A stretch of 64,000 nucleotides of DNA from Bacteroidota bacterium (GTDB lineage Bacteria > Bacteroidota > Ignavibacteria > UBA10030): contig JAOAFT010000007.1 of the NCBI GenBank assembly GCA_026416125.1, positions 1 through 64,000 on the forward strand. The letters are read 5' to 3'. Under the pieces are notes generated by a model. It ran no database searches and was not told the origin of the DNA. It worked only from the letters and a program-made list of their open reading frames with translations. Positions 36,211 to 45,311 of this stretch are shown here, in pieces. The position numbers were made by a program, and so were the translations under genes. The stretch's first letter is position 1. Each line of letters begins with the position of its first letter.

Positions 36211-37585
36211 TTATTGGTTTTTTGATCGGAGGGCAAGTTGGCCTAAGTGGGAAAAATTGATTGACTCAGCCAGGATTCGAAGAGCCTCTTCAGGTGCGTG
36301 GAAACCGGTTGAATTTTCGGCTTCTACAAAATCTAAGTAGAATTGGGCTTTGCGTTGATACCACCGTGCTTTGTTGAGTTGTTCAACAGAAATCTCAGAT
36401 TTCTGAGCTTTCGAGAGTTCATTGATAAGATCAACAAGTGCATCCATTGCAAGGTTACGCATTTTGAATGTTCTTTCTTGAATTGTTTTAACGCGTGCTT
36501 TCAATTCCTCCTCACTCCAATGATGACAGATTTGACATGATCGATTGATGTTGAGGAGAGGGCTTCGAATGTGATGATCACTTATCTTCATAGCTCCAAC
36601 GCGTTTATGAGGCATGTGACAATCTGCACATGCAACTCCGGAACGCGCGTGAATACCCATGTTCCAAAGCTCAAATTCTGGGTGTTGTGCTTTTAAGAGT
36701 TCGGTACCTGTTTCTTTATGAATCCAGTCTTTTACAGCATACTCATCGTAGTAGCGCATGATACTACCGATCAGAAGTCCTTTCGCCCATGGATAAGTCA
36801 ATCGTTTTTCTTGCCCTCTGAAATAGTACTCAACGTGACATTGTGCGCAAACAAACGATCGAAGTTCCTGACGCGTAGCCATGGTATTGACATCAAAATT
36901 TTTAATTCCTTGGATCGCTTTGAGTGAACGAATACCTTCAATGAAAGCTGGTCGTGTAATGCGAAGTTGCATTGTATTCGGATCGTGACAATCAATGCAA
37001 GTGATAGGGCGTTGAACGTACTTCCGTGCTTCTGTAAATGGCATTTGGTTCATTCGTTCAAATCCACGAAAGAGGTCATTCTTCCCAAGGATTGTATAGG
37101 GGACGTACACAGAAGCATGGCAGTGGAGACATGTTCCTGGTTGTTTGACAACAAGTTGTCGCTTGGTATATGTTTGATCATCTAACATGTAGTCGTGACC
37201 TCGATCTTCACGGTAGTCAATTGCAAATGGGTACCCTGCCCACATTAGCTTAAGTCGTAGGTCTTCTTCCAATCGAGATTGTGCAGTGGTAGATCGCGGG
37301 TCGACATTCGTAGGGGTCCGCGGTAATGCTTCGCTCCCACCATACTTTGTACGAACCTGATCAACAGTGCGACGGTAATCGTCGTAATGTTGAGGAAAGT
37401 TCTTTCCCCAAAGCTCTGGATCTTCAGTTGTGTCAGTCAGGTCGACAACACGGTAGAAAGGATTCCGCGATTCCTGTTTCCGTTCAAATATTGTTACGAT
37501 GAAGTAAGTAAGAATAAATGAATGCTGTTACAATGACGATAAGGAACGAAGTCCAGAGAGAAAAAGGGGATAATAATTTTTTCAT
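36211..37585 (-). pseudogene. nrfA: Ammonia-forming cytochrome c nitrite reductase NrfA, frameshifted near the N-terminus
   Basis: NrfA reduces nitrite to ammonium with a pentahaem centre. The long open frame holds five CxxCH motifs (CLHCH, CIDCH, CAQCH, CADCH, CQICH), the catalytic region CAQCHVEYYF, and KAQHPEFELW. The active-site haem 1 is CLHCH, where most NrfA have CxxCK; CxxCH forms are known. The true start appears to be ATG 37585 (GGGAGG upstream), giving MKKLLSPFSLWTSFL and a signal-anchor helix. One extra base in the A-run at 37516-37518 shifts the frame, after which ILTYFIVTIFERKQ continues into NrfA. As given, no start codon serves the main frame before a TTG at 37272. It is either a real recent mutation or an assembly error. 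nrfH lies upstream. Confidence 0.85.
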
Positions 37586-37609
37586 ATCAGCCTCCCACTG
37601 TTATTAATA

Positions 37610-38050
37610 TTAATGACCGACCGTTGAATGACATTGTACACATGAAAGCGTCGTGGTATTGTTCTGAGTGTGTTCGAGAGCTTCTACAATGTCACCATGA
37701 CAGTGACGACAAGCCCGCTCTAAAATGTTTTTCGTACGTTTGCGTGCAAGAATATTGTCTTGATAAGCTTCTGTTGTGAAGTACCACGAGTGCCAGAATC
37801 CATTTACAGCTTTTGTATAGTATTTCGATACGAATGTAGGGGGTGTATGGCAGTCATTACACACAGCAACGTGTCGGTGACTTCCTTTTAACCAAACGCT
37901 AAACTGAGAAGACATGCTATGACAATTTGCACAGGCCTCAGGGGAATCTGTGAAGTACATGTATCCACGAGCGTAGATAAATGTGTATATGCCAATCCCA
38001 CCAGTTAGTCCAACTGCAACAAGAAAAAGAACAACGCTTGGATTGTGCAT
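37610..38050 (-). CDS. nrfH: NrfH, tetrahaem quinol-oxidising subunit of nitrite reductase
   Basis: A 146-residue NapC/NirT-family cytochrome. One N-terminal helix (VVLFLVAVGLTGGIGIYTFIY) anchors it, and four haem motifs follow: CANCH, CNDCH, CRHCH and CVQCH. It passes electrons from menaquinol to NrfA. ATG 38050 is chosen because it directly precedes the anchor; a TTG at 38056 sits closer to the GGGAG site, and the frame is open to 38101, overlapping the gene upstream. It is co-transcribed with nrfA (24-bp gap). Confidence 0.92.
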   Translation of the reverse strand: MHNPSVVLFLVAVGLTGGIGIYTFIYARGYMYFTDSPEACANCHSMSSQFSVWLKGSHRHVAVCNDCHTPPTFVSKYYTKAVNGFWHSWYFTTEAYQDNILARKRTKNILERACRHCHGDIVEALEHTQNNTTTLSCVQCHSTVGH

Positions 38051-38097
38051 ACGCAATGTTCTATCTCCCTTCTTGTTTACTAGTTTGTTGATTAAAT

Positions 38098-39012
38098 TCA
38101 AATTTTTGTGAGCGGGAGAATGTTCGCAAATGTAGCTTCAATTTCAGTATCAGTTGTTCCAAGTACAACATCTTTCCAGAGATACCAGGTTTCAGTGTGC
38201 GAGACAGTTGCCTGTGGTTTTAATGCGACGAGTGGGCCAAGACTCTCCACTTCGAGCATACGGTGGTTTGTAAACAATTCAGCATTACACCCAAAGTCAG
38301 GATATTGAGCATCGGCAAAGCAAGGAAATAGTTTTAAGAAGAGGTGACCGTTATTGTAGTATGCAGCCCATCCTTGAGATATGCGAGCACCAACTTTTTG
38401 GGGTGCATGGAGAGTAGTGTCTTGACGGAGTTGTATGAATCGTGATCCCCAGGTCCAACGTTTATCTTGCATGTCTGTGTAACTCCAAAGTACAAGAGGA
38501 CGGACCGGGAGAACACGTTGCGGGTGAGGGATAAATGGTTCCTGTGGAATAATAGCTCGTCCACCGGGTGCCATGACTGTAATTGCCCAGGGTGCAAGTA
38601 CTCGTTCATACTCTCCAACATTCGTGATGGTGTGAATAACTTGAACCCGATTACGAGTTGAATCTATTGAAAGTGTGATACTTTTTTGAAGTTTTGTTCT
38701 CGTTTCTGGTTGTGCTGTGCATGTTAGTAAGTTTGCATCCAGAGTCCAGGAAACTGGATTATTGTCAGGATGATTAGTCCATCCTTCTACTTCTGGTGCA
38801 ACCCATAAACGATGTCCACCGTATGAGTGATAATTTCCATCATTCCGTAATGCTACGTGTTCTGGGTACTCCTGGAATTCATTCCGATCCTCGATGAAAC
38901 CAAAACGAATAATTCGAGGACCAACATCGAGGGTAATAATAAGTTCTATTTCGGTATTAGCAAGTCTCAAGCAGTGGTCCCATTGGTTATATGAACAGAG
39001 GGTATGTACCAT
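38098..39012 (-). CDS. DUF4380-like (aldose-epimerase-fold) protein
   Basis: A 304-residue protein, mostly beta, with HRLWVAPEVEGWTNHPDN and the GPRIIRFGF segment typical of DUF4380, whose fold resembles galactose mutarotase. AAGGAGG lies eight bases before ATG 39012. It sits between a peptidase gene and nrfH. The role is unknown, and a carbohydrate substrate is only suggested by the fold. A hairpin GGCAAG/CTTGCC at 39038-39058 separates it from pepF. Confidence 0.75.
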   Translation of the reverse strand: MVHTLCSYNQWDHCLRLANTEIELIITLDVGPRIIRFGFIEDRNEFQEYPEHVALRNDGNYHSYGGHRLWVAPEVEGWTNHPDNNPVSWTLDANLLTCTAQPETRTKLQKSITLSIDSTRNRVQVIHTITNVGEYERVLAPWAITVMAPGGRAIIPQEPFIPHPQRVLPVRPLVLWSYTDMQDKRWTWGSRFIQLRQDTTLHAPQKVGARISQGWAAYYNNGHLFLKLFPCFADAQYPDFGCNAELFTNHRMLEVESLGPLVALKPQATVSHTETWYLWKDVVLGTTDTEIEATFANILPLTKI

Positions 39013-39063
39013 TGAGATAGCCTCCTTGAATAGGAAAGGCAAGTTTTGTTTGCTTGCCCGTAG

Positions 39064-40944
39064 TTATTTTTTCATTGTTGTAAGAATTCTTTCCATTTCG
39101 TCGATAATGCGATTCATTTTTATCATTGTAAGTTCAAATGGTTCTGATGTTGTCATGTCGATACCAGCCTTTTTTAAGAGATTTATTGGATAGTCTGAAC
39201 CACCGGAGGAAAGAAATTCAAGGTATTTCTGAGTAGATTGGTGATCACCAGCAAGAGTGCGTTCAGAAAGCGCCGCTGAAGCTGTGAATGCAGTGGCGTA
39301 TTGGTACACATAGAAGTTATAGTAGAAATGCGGTATGAACATCCACTCAGCTTGAATAATGTCATCGACAATACAAATACCAAGATCGTGTCCATAATAC
39401 TTCCGAGTGATGTCGAGGTACAATTGATTGAGTACATCACCGGTTAGTGGTTGACCATTCTCGACCATCTCATGAATTTTTAATTCAAACTCGGCAAATT
39501 GTGTCTGTCGGAAAACAGTTCCTTTAATATTTTCAAGGTAACTTCCAAGAAGGGAGAGACGGGTTGTGTTATCGCTAATTGTCTTTAACATGTACTCAAT
39601 AAGTAAGGCTTCATTGAAAGTTGAAGCAACTTCAGCAACGAAGATCGGGTACTGAGCAAGTGGGTAGGGTTGCGTTGTGTTCGAAAGATAACTATGCATG
39701 GTATGACCAAGCTCATGGGCAAGTGTACTTACATCGTCATACTTTCCGTTGTAGTTCATGAGAATATATGGATGAACATCGTATGCAGAACCGTTCGAGT
39801 AAGCACCTGAGCGTTTCCCTTCATTAGGGAATACATCAATCCATCGTTCGTTGAATGCTCGCTGAACTACTGCAACGTAATTTTCCCCAAGAGGTTGGAG
39901 TGATTTGAGAATGATTGTTTGTGCTTCTTCGTATGAGTAATGGAGATCGGCTTCTTTAACGAGGGGTGCATAGAGATCGTAATAGTGGAGTTGCTCAACG
40001 CCGAGAAGCCGTTGCCGTAACTTAAGGTAGCGGTGGAACGTTGGAAGATGTTTGTTCACATTCTCTATGAGTGTTGTGTATACCTTTGTTGGAATGTTGT
40101 TTGCGTCGAGGGCACTCTCGAGGCATGATGAGTACTTACGGACGTTTCGGTAAAAAAGATCGCGTTTAATCTGTGCATTGAGTTGTGTACCGTAGGTTCT
40201 CCGGAATTCGTTGAGCTTTCCAAAAAAAGCATTGAACACCTTAATGCGATCATCTCTATTCGGTGAAGCTCGATGTAAACTGTACCCTGCATGGTCAAGT
40301 TTTACTGTTCTACCATCGCTGAGTGTAATTTGAGGGTAAGGGAAGTCGGCATTAGCAAAGATGCTGTGGATTGTTTCTGGCGCATCAGCCATCAAACTAG
40401 CTTCGGCAATAATGCGCTCCTCTCCTTCAGTTCCTGTATGTGCTTTTCTACGGAGAATGTCTCGGAGGTAGTGTTTGTATATTCCCAGCTTAGGTTCATC
40501 GCGGATGAACTGTTCAATACGAGCTGAATCAATTCTGAGAATCTCTGGTTCAATGAATGATGCACGGGCACTGAATTCAGATCCAATCTGACTCATTTCT
40601 GATTGCATCGCTAAGTATTTTTGTACTCGTGTATCTTGGTCAAGGCTCATTGATGCATATGAGTAAAGTCGCTCAAATTCTTTTGTAATACTTGAAACGA
40701 AGTGTAAACAATCGTAGAGTTGTTGTGCAGAAGTGCCTAGTGTTCCAGCAAACTTTGATATTTCAGGAATTTGACCCTTTACTACATCTTTTGCCTTTGT
40801 CCACTCTTCATCAGATGTATAAAGGTCCGTTAAATTCCACTTGTACTTCTCTGGTATTTTTGCTCTGTCTCGTTCTTGGGAACTTGCAGATGTTGATGTG
40901 GTAAGGGCAATACCAATTAAGGTCCATTTGAAAAATGTATTCAT
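39064..40944 (-). CDS. pepF: Exported oligoendopeptidase F-like metallopeptidase (M3B)
   Basis: A 626-residue M3-family zinc peptidase with the HELGHTMH active site, the downstream glutamate region ASTFNEALLIEYML, and the N-terminal PepF segment KYKWNLTDLYTSDEEW. Unlike cytosolic PepF it carries a signal peptide (FFKWTLIGIALTTSTSASSQ), so it should act in the periplasm or outside, trimming short peptides. ATG 40944 is chosen because it starts the signal peptide; the frame is open to 41001. Confidence 0.92.
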   Translation of the reverse strand: MNTFFKWTLIGIALTTSTSASSQERDRAKIPEKYKWNLTDLYTSDEEWTKAKDVVKGQIPEISKFAGTLGTSAQQLYDCLHFVSSITKEFERLYSYASMSLDQDTRVQKYLAMQSEMSQIGSEFSARASFIEPEILRIDSARIEQFIRDEPKLGIYKHYLRDILRRKAHTGTEGEERIIAEASLMADAPETIHSIFANADFPYPQITLSDGRTVKLDHAGYSLHRASPNRDDRIKVFNAFFGKLNEFRRTYGTQLNAQIKRDLFYRNVRKYSSCLESALDANNIPTKVYTTLIENVNKHLPTFHRYLKLRQRLLGVEQLHYYDLYAPLVKEADLHYSYEEAQTIILKSLQPLGENYVAVVQRAFNERWIDVFPNEGKRSGAYSNGSAYDVHPYILMNYNGKYDDVSTLAHELGHTMHSYLSNTTQPYPLAQYPIFVAEVASTFNEALLIEYMLKTISDNTTRLSLLGSYLENIKGTVFRQTQFAEFELKIHEMVENGQPLTGDVLNQLYLDITRKYYGHDLGICIVDDIIQAEWMFIPHFYYNFYVYQYATAFTASAALSERTLAGDHQSTQKYLEFLSSGGSDYPINLLKKAGIDMTTSEPFELTMIKMNRIIDEMERILTTMKK

Positions 40945-40997
40945 ATCTTCACCGTTTGTGCCGTAGTACATACATGGTTCCACTGTGTTTAATATCA

Positions 40998-41015
40998 TCA
41001 CACTCGTTTGTGTGA
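40998..41015. repeat. Inverted repeat upstream of pepF
   Basis: TCACAC-6 bp-GTGTGA, with weaker outward symmetry (ATAT/ATAT). It lies 54 bp before the pepF ATG and could be an operator. There is no T-run, so a terminator for the DUF6600-like gene is less likely. Confidence 0.4.
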
Positions 41016-41069
41016 ATGAATATCGTTGTTTTTCACTTTAAATGCTAAAAGTAGATAGATGGAGAGAGT

Positions 41070-42077
41070 TTATCGTTGTCGTCCACGTTCGGGTGTTCGA
41101 TGCTGCTCTTGGTGTTTGCGTTCTTCTAGAGATCGACGACCTGGAGGAGGGATTGTTCGTGATCGTTCGTAACGTTCTATAAGCTCAAGCCGTCGTTCCC
41201 GTGGTGCCTGAGGTTGTCCAGGGGTTACATTGGGAGATTGTTCTTGGTGGTTATGGTAAATACGCCTTAAAGGTCGTCGTTCCGTACGATTTCGTTGCTG
41301 TTGGGCAAACATTTGCGAGTGTTCGAGGGGTGAAGATTCATTGATTTCCTCTTGGCTATCATCAGTTCCATTGGTGAAGTGATTGATGTTCTGTTGAACA
41401 CCGAAAGTACGCCACTGTGTCTTTGTATGGCGGATAGATTTGTTTGTTTCTTGCAAAGTATAGCTTGGTGTGAAGGGTGAAGTATGAATATTGTGAAGAC
41501 CTTTGTGAAATGGACGTTCGACTGATTGGCTTTTTTCGTAAATTTCCTGCACTTCATTAGCATTAAAATCGCAAGAACGGAATCTATTGTAGAAATGATT
41601 GTGTCGAACAAATACCCATATAGAATGCGAGGGAATGAGTACCATGTGATGTACATCCACGACACTGTGTGTTGGTTGAAGTGGTGCCCATCCAATGAAA
41701 TCGCCGTACACTCGCCACTCGACCCAAGCAGGACCCCATTCTGTATCTGGTATCCAGATCCAGCCGTGAATTGGATCGAAGTACCAACGCCCATAATGGT
41801 AAACAATCCATCCGAAAGGTTCGTCAGATTCCCAATACCATCCCCAGTGTGTCCATATCCAACGTCCTTCAGTATAGGGACGCCAACCTCTATGAACAAG
41901 TATCGGTTTCCACACGATGTGTTCTCCGGGTAATACAATCCACTGACCATAGGGTTGTAACGCAACACGAAATGTTGTGTGGAGGCGAGGGTGAGTTGCT
42001 GAGCTTTTTATAGGAAGTAAGACAGTAACAAGGAGGAGAGTGAGTACTATAACCTTTTTGATTTTTGGGGGGATCAT
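41070..42077 (-). CDS. DUF6600-like exported Trp/Tyr-rich protein with basic C-terminus
   Basis: A 335-residue protein. The signal peptide (KKVIVLTLLLVTVLLPIKSSA) is followed by a compact domain full of W, Y and G repeats such as PYGQWIVLPG, GRWIWTHWGWYWESDEPFGW and YHYGRWYFDP. This is the pattern of DUF6600/YXWGXW proteins. The last 150 residues are of low complexity and rich in R, E, Q, H and P. ATG 42077 has AAAGGA upstream; an ATG 18 bp earlier and the open frame beyond lack a site. Function unknown. Surface or envelope location is inferred. Confidence 0.75.
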   Translation of the reverse strand: MIPPKIKKVIVLTLLLVTVLLPIKSSATHPRLHTTFRVALQPYGQWIVLPGEHIVWKPILVHRGWRPYTEGRWIWTHWGWYWESDEPFGWIVYHYGRWYFDPIHGWIWIPDTEWGPAWVEWRVYGDFIGWAPLQPTHSVVDVHHMVLIPSHSIWVFVRHNHFYNRFRSCDFNANEVQEIYEKSQSVERPFHKGLHNIHTSPFTPSYTLQETNKSIRHTKTQWRTFGVQQNINHFTNGTDDSQEEINESSPLEHSQMFAQQQRNRTERRPLRRIYHNHQEQSPNVTPGQPQAPRERRLELIERYERSRTIPPPGRRSLEERKHQEQHRTPERGRQR

Positions 42078-42271
42078 TGTAGTTGTCCTTTTCATCTTTA
42101 TTATTCTCTTAGCAATCAATATGCCATTATTATTGATTGAATATTTACAGAAAAAGTATGATGGATTTACGATGGAATGTAGTCCACGCACTACAATGTG
42201 TTGAGTATGATATACACTTGCTGTTGCATCAATGTATAAAAATATCGATTTTACCAATTGAATTTTGAATG

Positions 42272-42352
42272 CGATGGCTTTTTCTAAAGAGGGGGCAAGA
42301 AGAAGCCATTCTCAGTGAGCGGTATGGTAGCCAACCTCGGTACATACCATCG
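42272..42352 (+). ncRNA. Structured leader RNA upstream of the queuosine-precursor transporter
   Basis: Two hairpins are visible. Hairpin A is a 12-bp stem, 42274-42285 with 42298-42309, with loop AAAGAGGGGGCA. Hairpin B is GGTATG (42321-42326) with CATACC (42343-42348), with a loop containing ACCTC. The loops can kiss (GAGG 42289-42292 with CCTC 42335-42338). CGATGG (42272-42277) can alternatively pair with CCATCG (42347-42352), opening the base of hairpin A. Such competing pairings are typical of riboswitches. It is not the preQ1-I consensus. Confidence 0.5.
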
Positions 42353-42377
42353 ATTTTGATTAATAAGGAGTTAATGG

Positions 42378-43016
42378 ATGCGAAAAGCTGTAATTGTCAT
42401 ATCGGCGTATCTTGCAACGCAAATGTTGTCAAATATAACAAGCTTGAAAATTATACTCTTCTTTGGATATTCAATGGATGCTGGGACCCTAATTTACCCG
42501 TTAACGTTCACCATTCGAGATCTTGTTCATAAATTACTTGGTAAAAAGGTAGCACAAACAGTGATCATTGTTTCTGCTGTTGTGAATTTATGTATGGCAG
42601 TATTGCTTTGGACAGTGTCTATTATTCCAGGTGATCCAAGTGTTGGTCCACAAACAGCATTTGCAGAAGTACTCTCACCTGTATGGCGCTTAGTCTTTGC
42701 ATCAATATTGGCTATGGTCCTTTCAGAGCTTGTTGATACTGAAGTGTATCATCAATGGGTTTGCAGAGTTGGTATGAAACATCAATGGGCTCGTGTTCTT
42801 GTAAGCAATTCTATTAGCATTCCTCTTGATAGTGTGTTGTTTGCATGGTTTGCGTTTGGTGGTGTACACAGTTCAGCTGTTGTGTGGGGAATAGTTATAA
42901 GTAATATCGGAGTGAAAGCAATTTCAACTTTTATCAGCATGCCGCTCATTTATACAGTACCAGAGAAGCGAGTTGAAATCGTAGAACACAGCACAATTAT
43001 TCCAACAACTGCTTGA
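42378..43016 (+). CDS. yhhQ: Queuosine precursor transporter (YhhQ family)
   Basis: A 212-residue membrane protein of the COG1738/YhhQ family that imports 7-deazaguanine precursors (preQ0/preQ1) of the tRNA base queuosine. About six helices are seen, with family motifs near YPLTFTIRDLVHKLLG and SELVDTEVYHQW. AAGGAG lies seven bases before the ATG. guaA follows 12 bp downstream, so the two are likely co-transcribed. The intergenic region upstream (42078-42377) holds the structured leader described separately. Confidence 0.9.
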   Translation: MRKAVIVISAYLATQMLSNITSLKIILFFGYSMDAGTLIYPLTFTIRDLVHKLLGKKVAQTVIIVSAVVNLCMAVLLWTVSIIPGDPSVGPQTAFAEVLSPVWRLVFASILAMVLSELVDTEVYHQWVCRVGMKHQWARVLVSNSISIPLDSVLFAWFAFGGVHSSAVVWGIVISNIGVKAISTFISMPLIYTVPEKRVEIVEHSTIIPTTA

Positions 43017-43028
43017 TAGTAAACAGCA

Positions 43029-44573
43029 ATGCGACACGGTGAAACAATACTTGTACTAGATTTTGGTTCGCAGTATACACAACTCATAGGTCGTAGAATT
43101 CGAGAGCTAGGGGTATATTCAGAAATCCATCCATATACTTATGCGATTGACAATATCAGGCGAATCAATCCCATTGGTATTATTTTCTCGGGAGGTCCTT
43201 CTAGTGTGTATGAAGCTCAGGCACCAACACCAGATCCGAGAATTTTTGACCTTGGTATACCTATCCTCGGAATATGTTATGGGTTGCAGCTCATCGCTGC
43301 TCAGTTTGGCGGTGTGGTTGATGCTTCAGCTCGTCGAGAATACGGGAAGGCCGATTTGTTTATTGACTCGTTTGAGGATCTTTTTGCCAACATTCAATCA
43401 CCGACTACAGTATGGATGAGTCATGGGGATTCTTTACAGTCTTTACCACCTGGTTTTGAAGTAATAGCTCACACGGTAAATGCACCAATAGCAGCGATTC
43501 GAAACTCGGAGAGAACAGTCTTTGGTGTACAATTTCATCCGGAAGTTGTGCATACAAACTCTGGAAAAGAAATACTTGCGAACTTTGCGTTTCGGATTTG
43601 TAAAGCTAGTGGTCAATGGACACCACGTTCCTTTATCGAGGATGCCATTCAAAGCATTCGGGAAACAGTAGGATCATCGCATGTTCTCTGTGCTTTAAGC
43701 GGTGGTGTTGATTCCTCTGTGTTAGCAGTACTACTTTCACGAGCAATTGGCGAACAACTCCATTGCATTCACATTAATAATGGCTTAATGCGCAAAAACG
43801 AAAGCGAGCAAGTGGTTGAAACGTTCCGGAATCACTTTCATATTCCATTAACGTACATCGATGCTACTGAGAGGTTTCTCCATGAACTCAAGGGGGTAAC
43901 CGATCCGGAACAGAAACGAAAGGTTATTGGTCGACTGTTCATTGAGGTATTTGAAGAAGAAGCAAATAAACTCGTTGGGACTGTTGAATATCTAGCACAG
44001 GGTACTCTCTATCCTGATGTTATTGAATCTGTTTCGTTCAAAGGTCCATCGGTAACGATTAAGAGTCACCATAACGTTGGGGGCTTACCCTCTACAATGA
44101 AGTTTAAATTAATCGAACCATTCCGTGAGTTGTTTAAGGATGAAGTACGAGCGATCGGAAGAGAATTAGGACTACCTGAAGAACTAATAGGGCGTCATCC
44201 GTTTCCAGGTCCTGGTTTAGCTGTGCGAATACTTGGGGAAGTCACAAAGGAAAAACTTGCACTCCTCCGCGAAGCCGATGCTATATTTGTTCAAGAACTT
44301 AAAAAGGCAAACCTCTATGATGAGATATGGCAAGCATTTGTTGTGTTGCTTCCTGTACGCTCAGTTGGTGTGATGGGTGATTGTCGGACATATCAAAATG
44401 CAGTTGTACTCCGTGCAGTTACGAGTGTCGATGGAATGACGGCTGACTGGGCACGAATTCCAAGCCATGTTCTTGCAACAATTTCGAATCGAATTACAAA
44501 TGAACTCAATGGAATTAATCGCGTTGTATATGATATAAGTTCAAAACCACCTGCTACCATTGAATGGGAGTGA
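43029..44573 (+). CDS. guaA: GMP synthase (glutamine-hydrolysing)
   Basis: A 514-residue two-domain enzyme converting XMP to GMP. The N-terminal class I glutamine amidotransferase domain has nucleophile C83 in GICYGLQ and its histidine in [10 protein letters not shown]. The ATP-pyrophosphatase domain has the PP-loop SGGVDSSV (about residue 224), and the C-terminal dimerisation domain ends in the usual KPPATIEWE. Length is normal. It follows yhhQ closely and precedes an ABC ATPase gene by 12 bp. Confidence 0.98.
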   Translation: MRHGETILVLDFGSQYTQLIGRRIRELGVYSEIHPYTYAIDNIRRINPIGIIFSGGPSSVYEAQAPTPDPRIFDLGIPILGICYGLQLIAAQFGGVVDASARREYGKADLFIDSFEDLFANIQSPTTVWMSHGDSLQSLPPGFEVIAHTVNAPIAAIRNSERTVFGVQFHPEVVHTNSGKEILANFAFRICKASGQWTPRSFIEDAIQSIRETVGSSHVLCALSGGVDSSVLAVLLSRAIGEQLHCIHINNGLMRKNESEQVVETFRNHFHIPLTYIDATERFLHELKGVTDPEQKRKVIGRLFIEVFEEEANKLVGTVEYLAQGTLYPDVIESVSFKGPSVTIKSHHNVGGLPSTMKFKLIEPFRELFKDEVRAIGRELGLPEELIGRHPFPGPGLAVRILGEVTKEKLALLREADAIFVQELKKANLYDEIWQAFVVLLPVRSVGVMGDCRTYQNAVVLRAVTSVDGMTADWARIPSHVLATISNRITNELNGINRVVYDISSKPPATIEWE

Positions 44574-44585
44574 TATGTTCAAACT

Positions 44586-45308
44586 ATGATTGAATTAAAA
44601 AATGTTGTAAAAAAATTTGGTTCGTTCACCGCTGTCGATAGTGTAACATTGACGGTGCATGCAGGAGAATTCTTTGGATTTTTAGGACCAAATGGTGCTG
44701 GAAAAACGACGACGATTAAGATGATTGTAGGTCTCTTTACCCCAACATCAGGGGAAATCCTTGTTAACGGGTATAACATAGTTCATCAACCTATCGAGGC
44801 TAAAAAGACGCTTGCGTATATTCCAGATCAACCGTACTTGTACGACAAGCTTACAGGTCGTGAATTTTTATACTTTCTTGGTGGATTATTCAATGTTTCA
44901 AAGGAAGTACTCCGCATTCGCATCGAGGAGCTCATAGACCATTTCGAAATTGGGACATGGATAGATCGCAGGATTGAGGATTATTCTCAAGGAATGCGTC
45001 AACGTGTTGTGATTGCATCGGCGTTACTCCATAAACCAAAGACAATAGTTATTGATGAGCCAATGGTTGGCTTAGATCCACGGAGTGCAAAGATTGTACG
45101 AGAGACGTTGCGAGAACAAGCACGTCAGGGGTGTTCAATATTTATGTCAACCCATAGTTTACCGATTGCTGAAGAACTCTGTGATCGAATTGGAGTCATT
45201 CATCATGGTAAACTTATTTTCCATGGGACGCGGATGGAAATGCTAAGGAGTGATGGTATAGAGAAACGATCGCTTGAAGAAGTGTTTTTACAACTAACCC
45301 AGGAATAA
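44586..45308 (+). CDS. ABC transporter ATP-binding protein
   Basis: A 240-residue ABC ATPase. Walker A GPNGAGKTT (34-42), signature YSQGMRQR (about 134-141), Walker B IVIDEPMVGLD (about 154-164) and the H-loop in MSTHSLP are all present. The A-loop and sequence style resemble CcmA/YxlF-type exporters. Its partner is the permease 4 bp downstream. The substrate is unknown. Confidence 0.94.
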   Translation: MIELKNVVKKFGSFTAVDSVTLTVHAGEFFGFLGPNGAGKTTTIKMIVGLFTPTSGEILVNGYNIVHQPIEAKKTLAYIPDQPYLYDKLTGREFLYFLGGLFNVSKEVLRIRIEELIDHFEIGTWIDRRIEDYSQGMRQRVVIASALLHKPKTIVIDEPMVGLDPRSAKIVRETLREQARQGCSIFMSTHSLPIAEELCDRIGVIHHGKLIFHGTRMEMLRSDGIEKRSLEEVFLQLTQE

Positions 45309-45311
45309 AGA

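Noticed and set aside
41267..41968. 233-codon minus-strand frame within the DUF6600-like gene
   Set aside because: The DUF6600-like frame has a signal peptide and W/G repeats; the other frame is its shadow.
42272..42352. preQ1-I riboswitch upstream of yhhQ
   Set aside because: The characteristic short hairpin followed by an A-rich tail is not present. The leader is structured differently.
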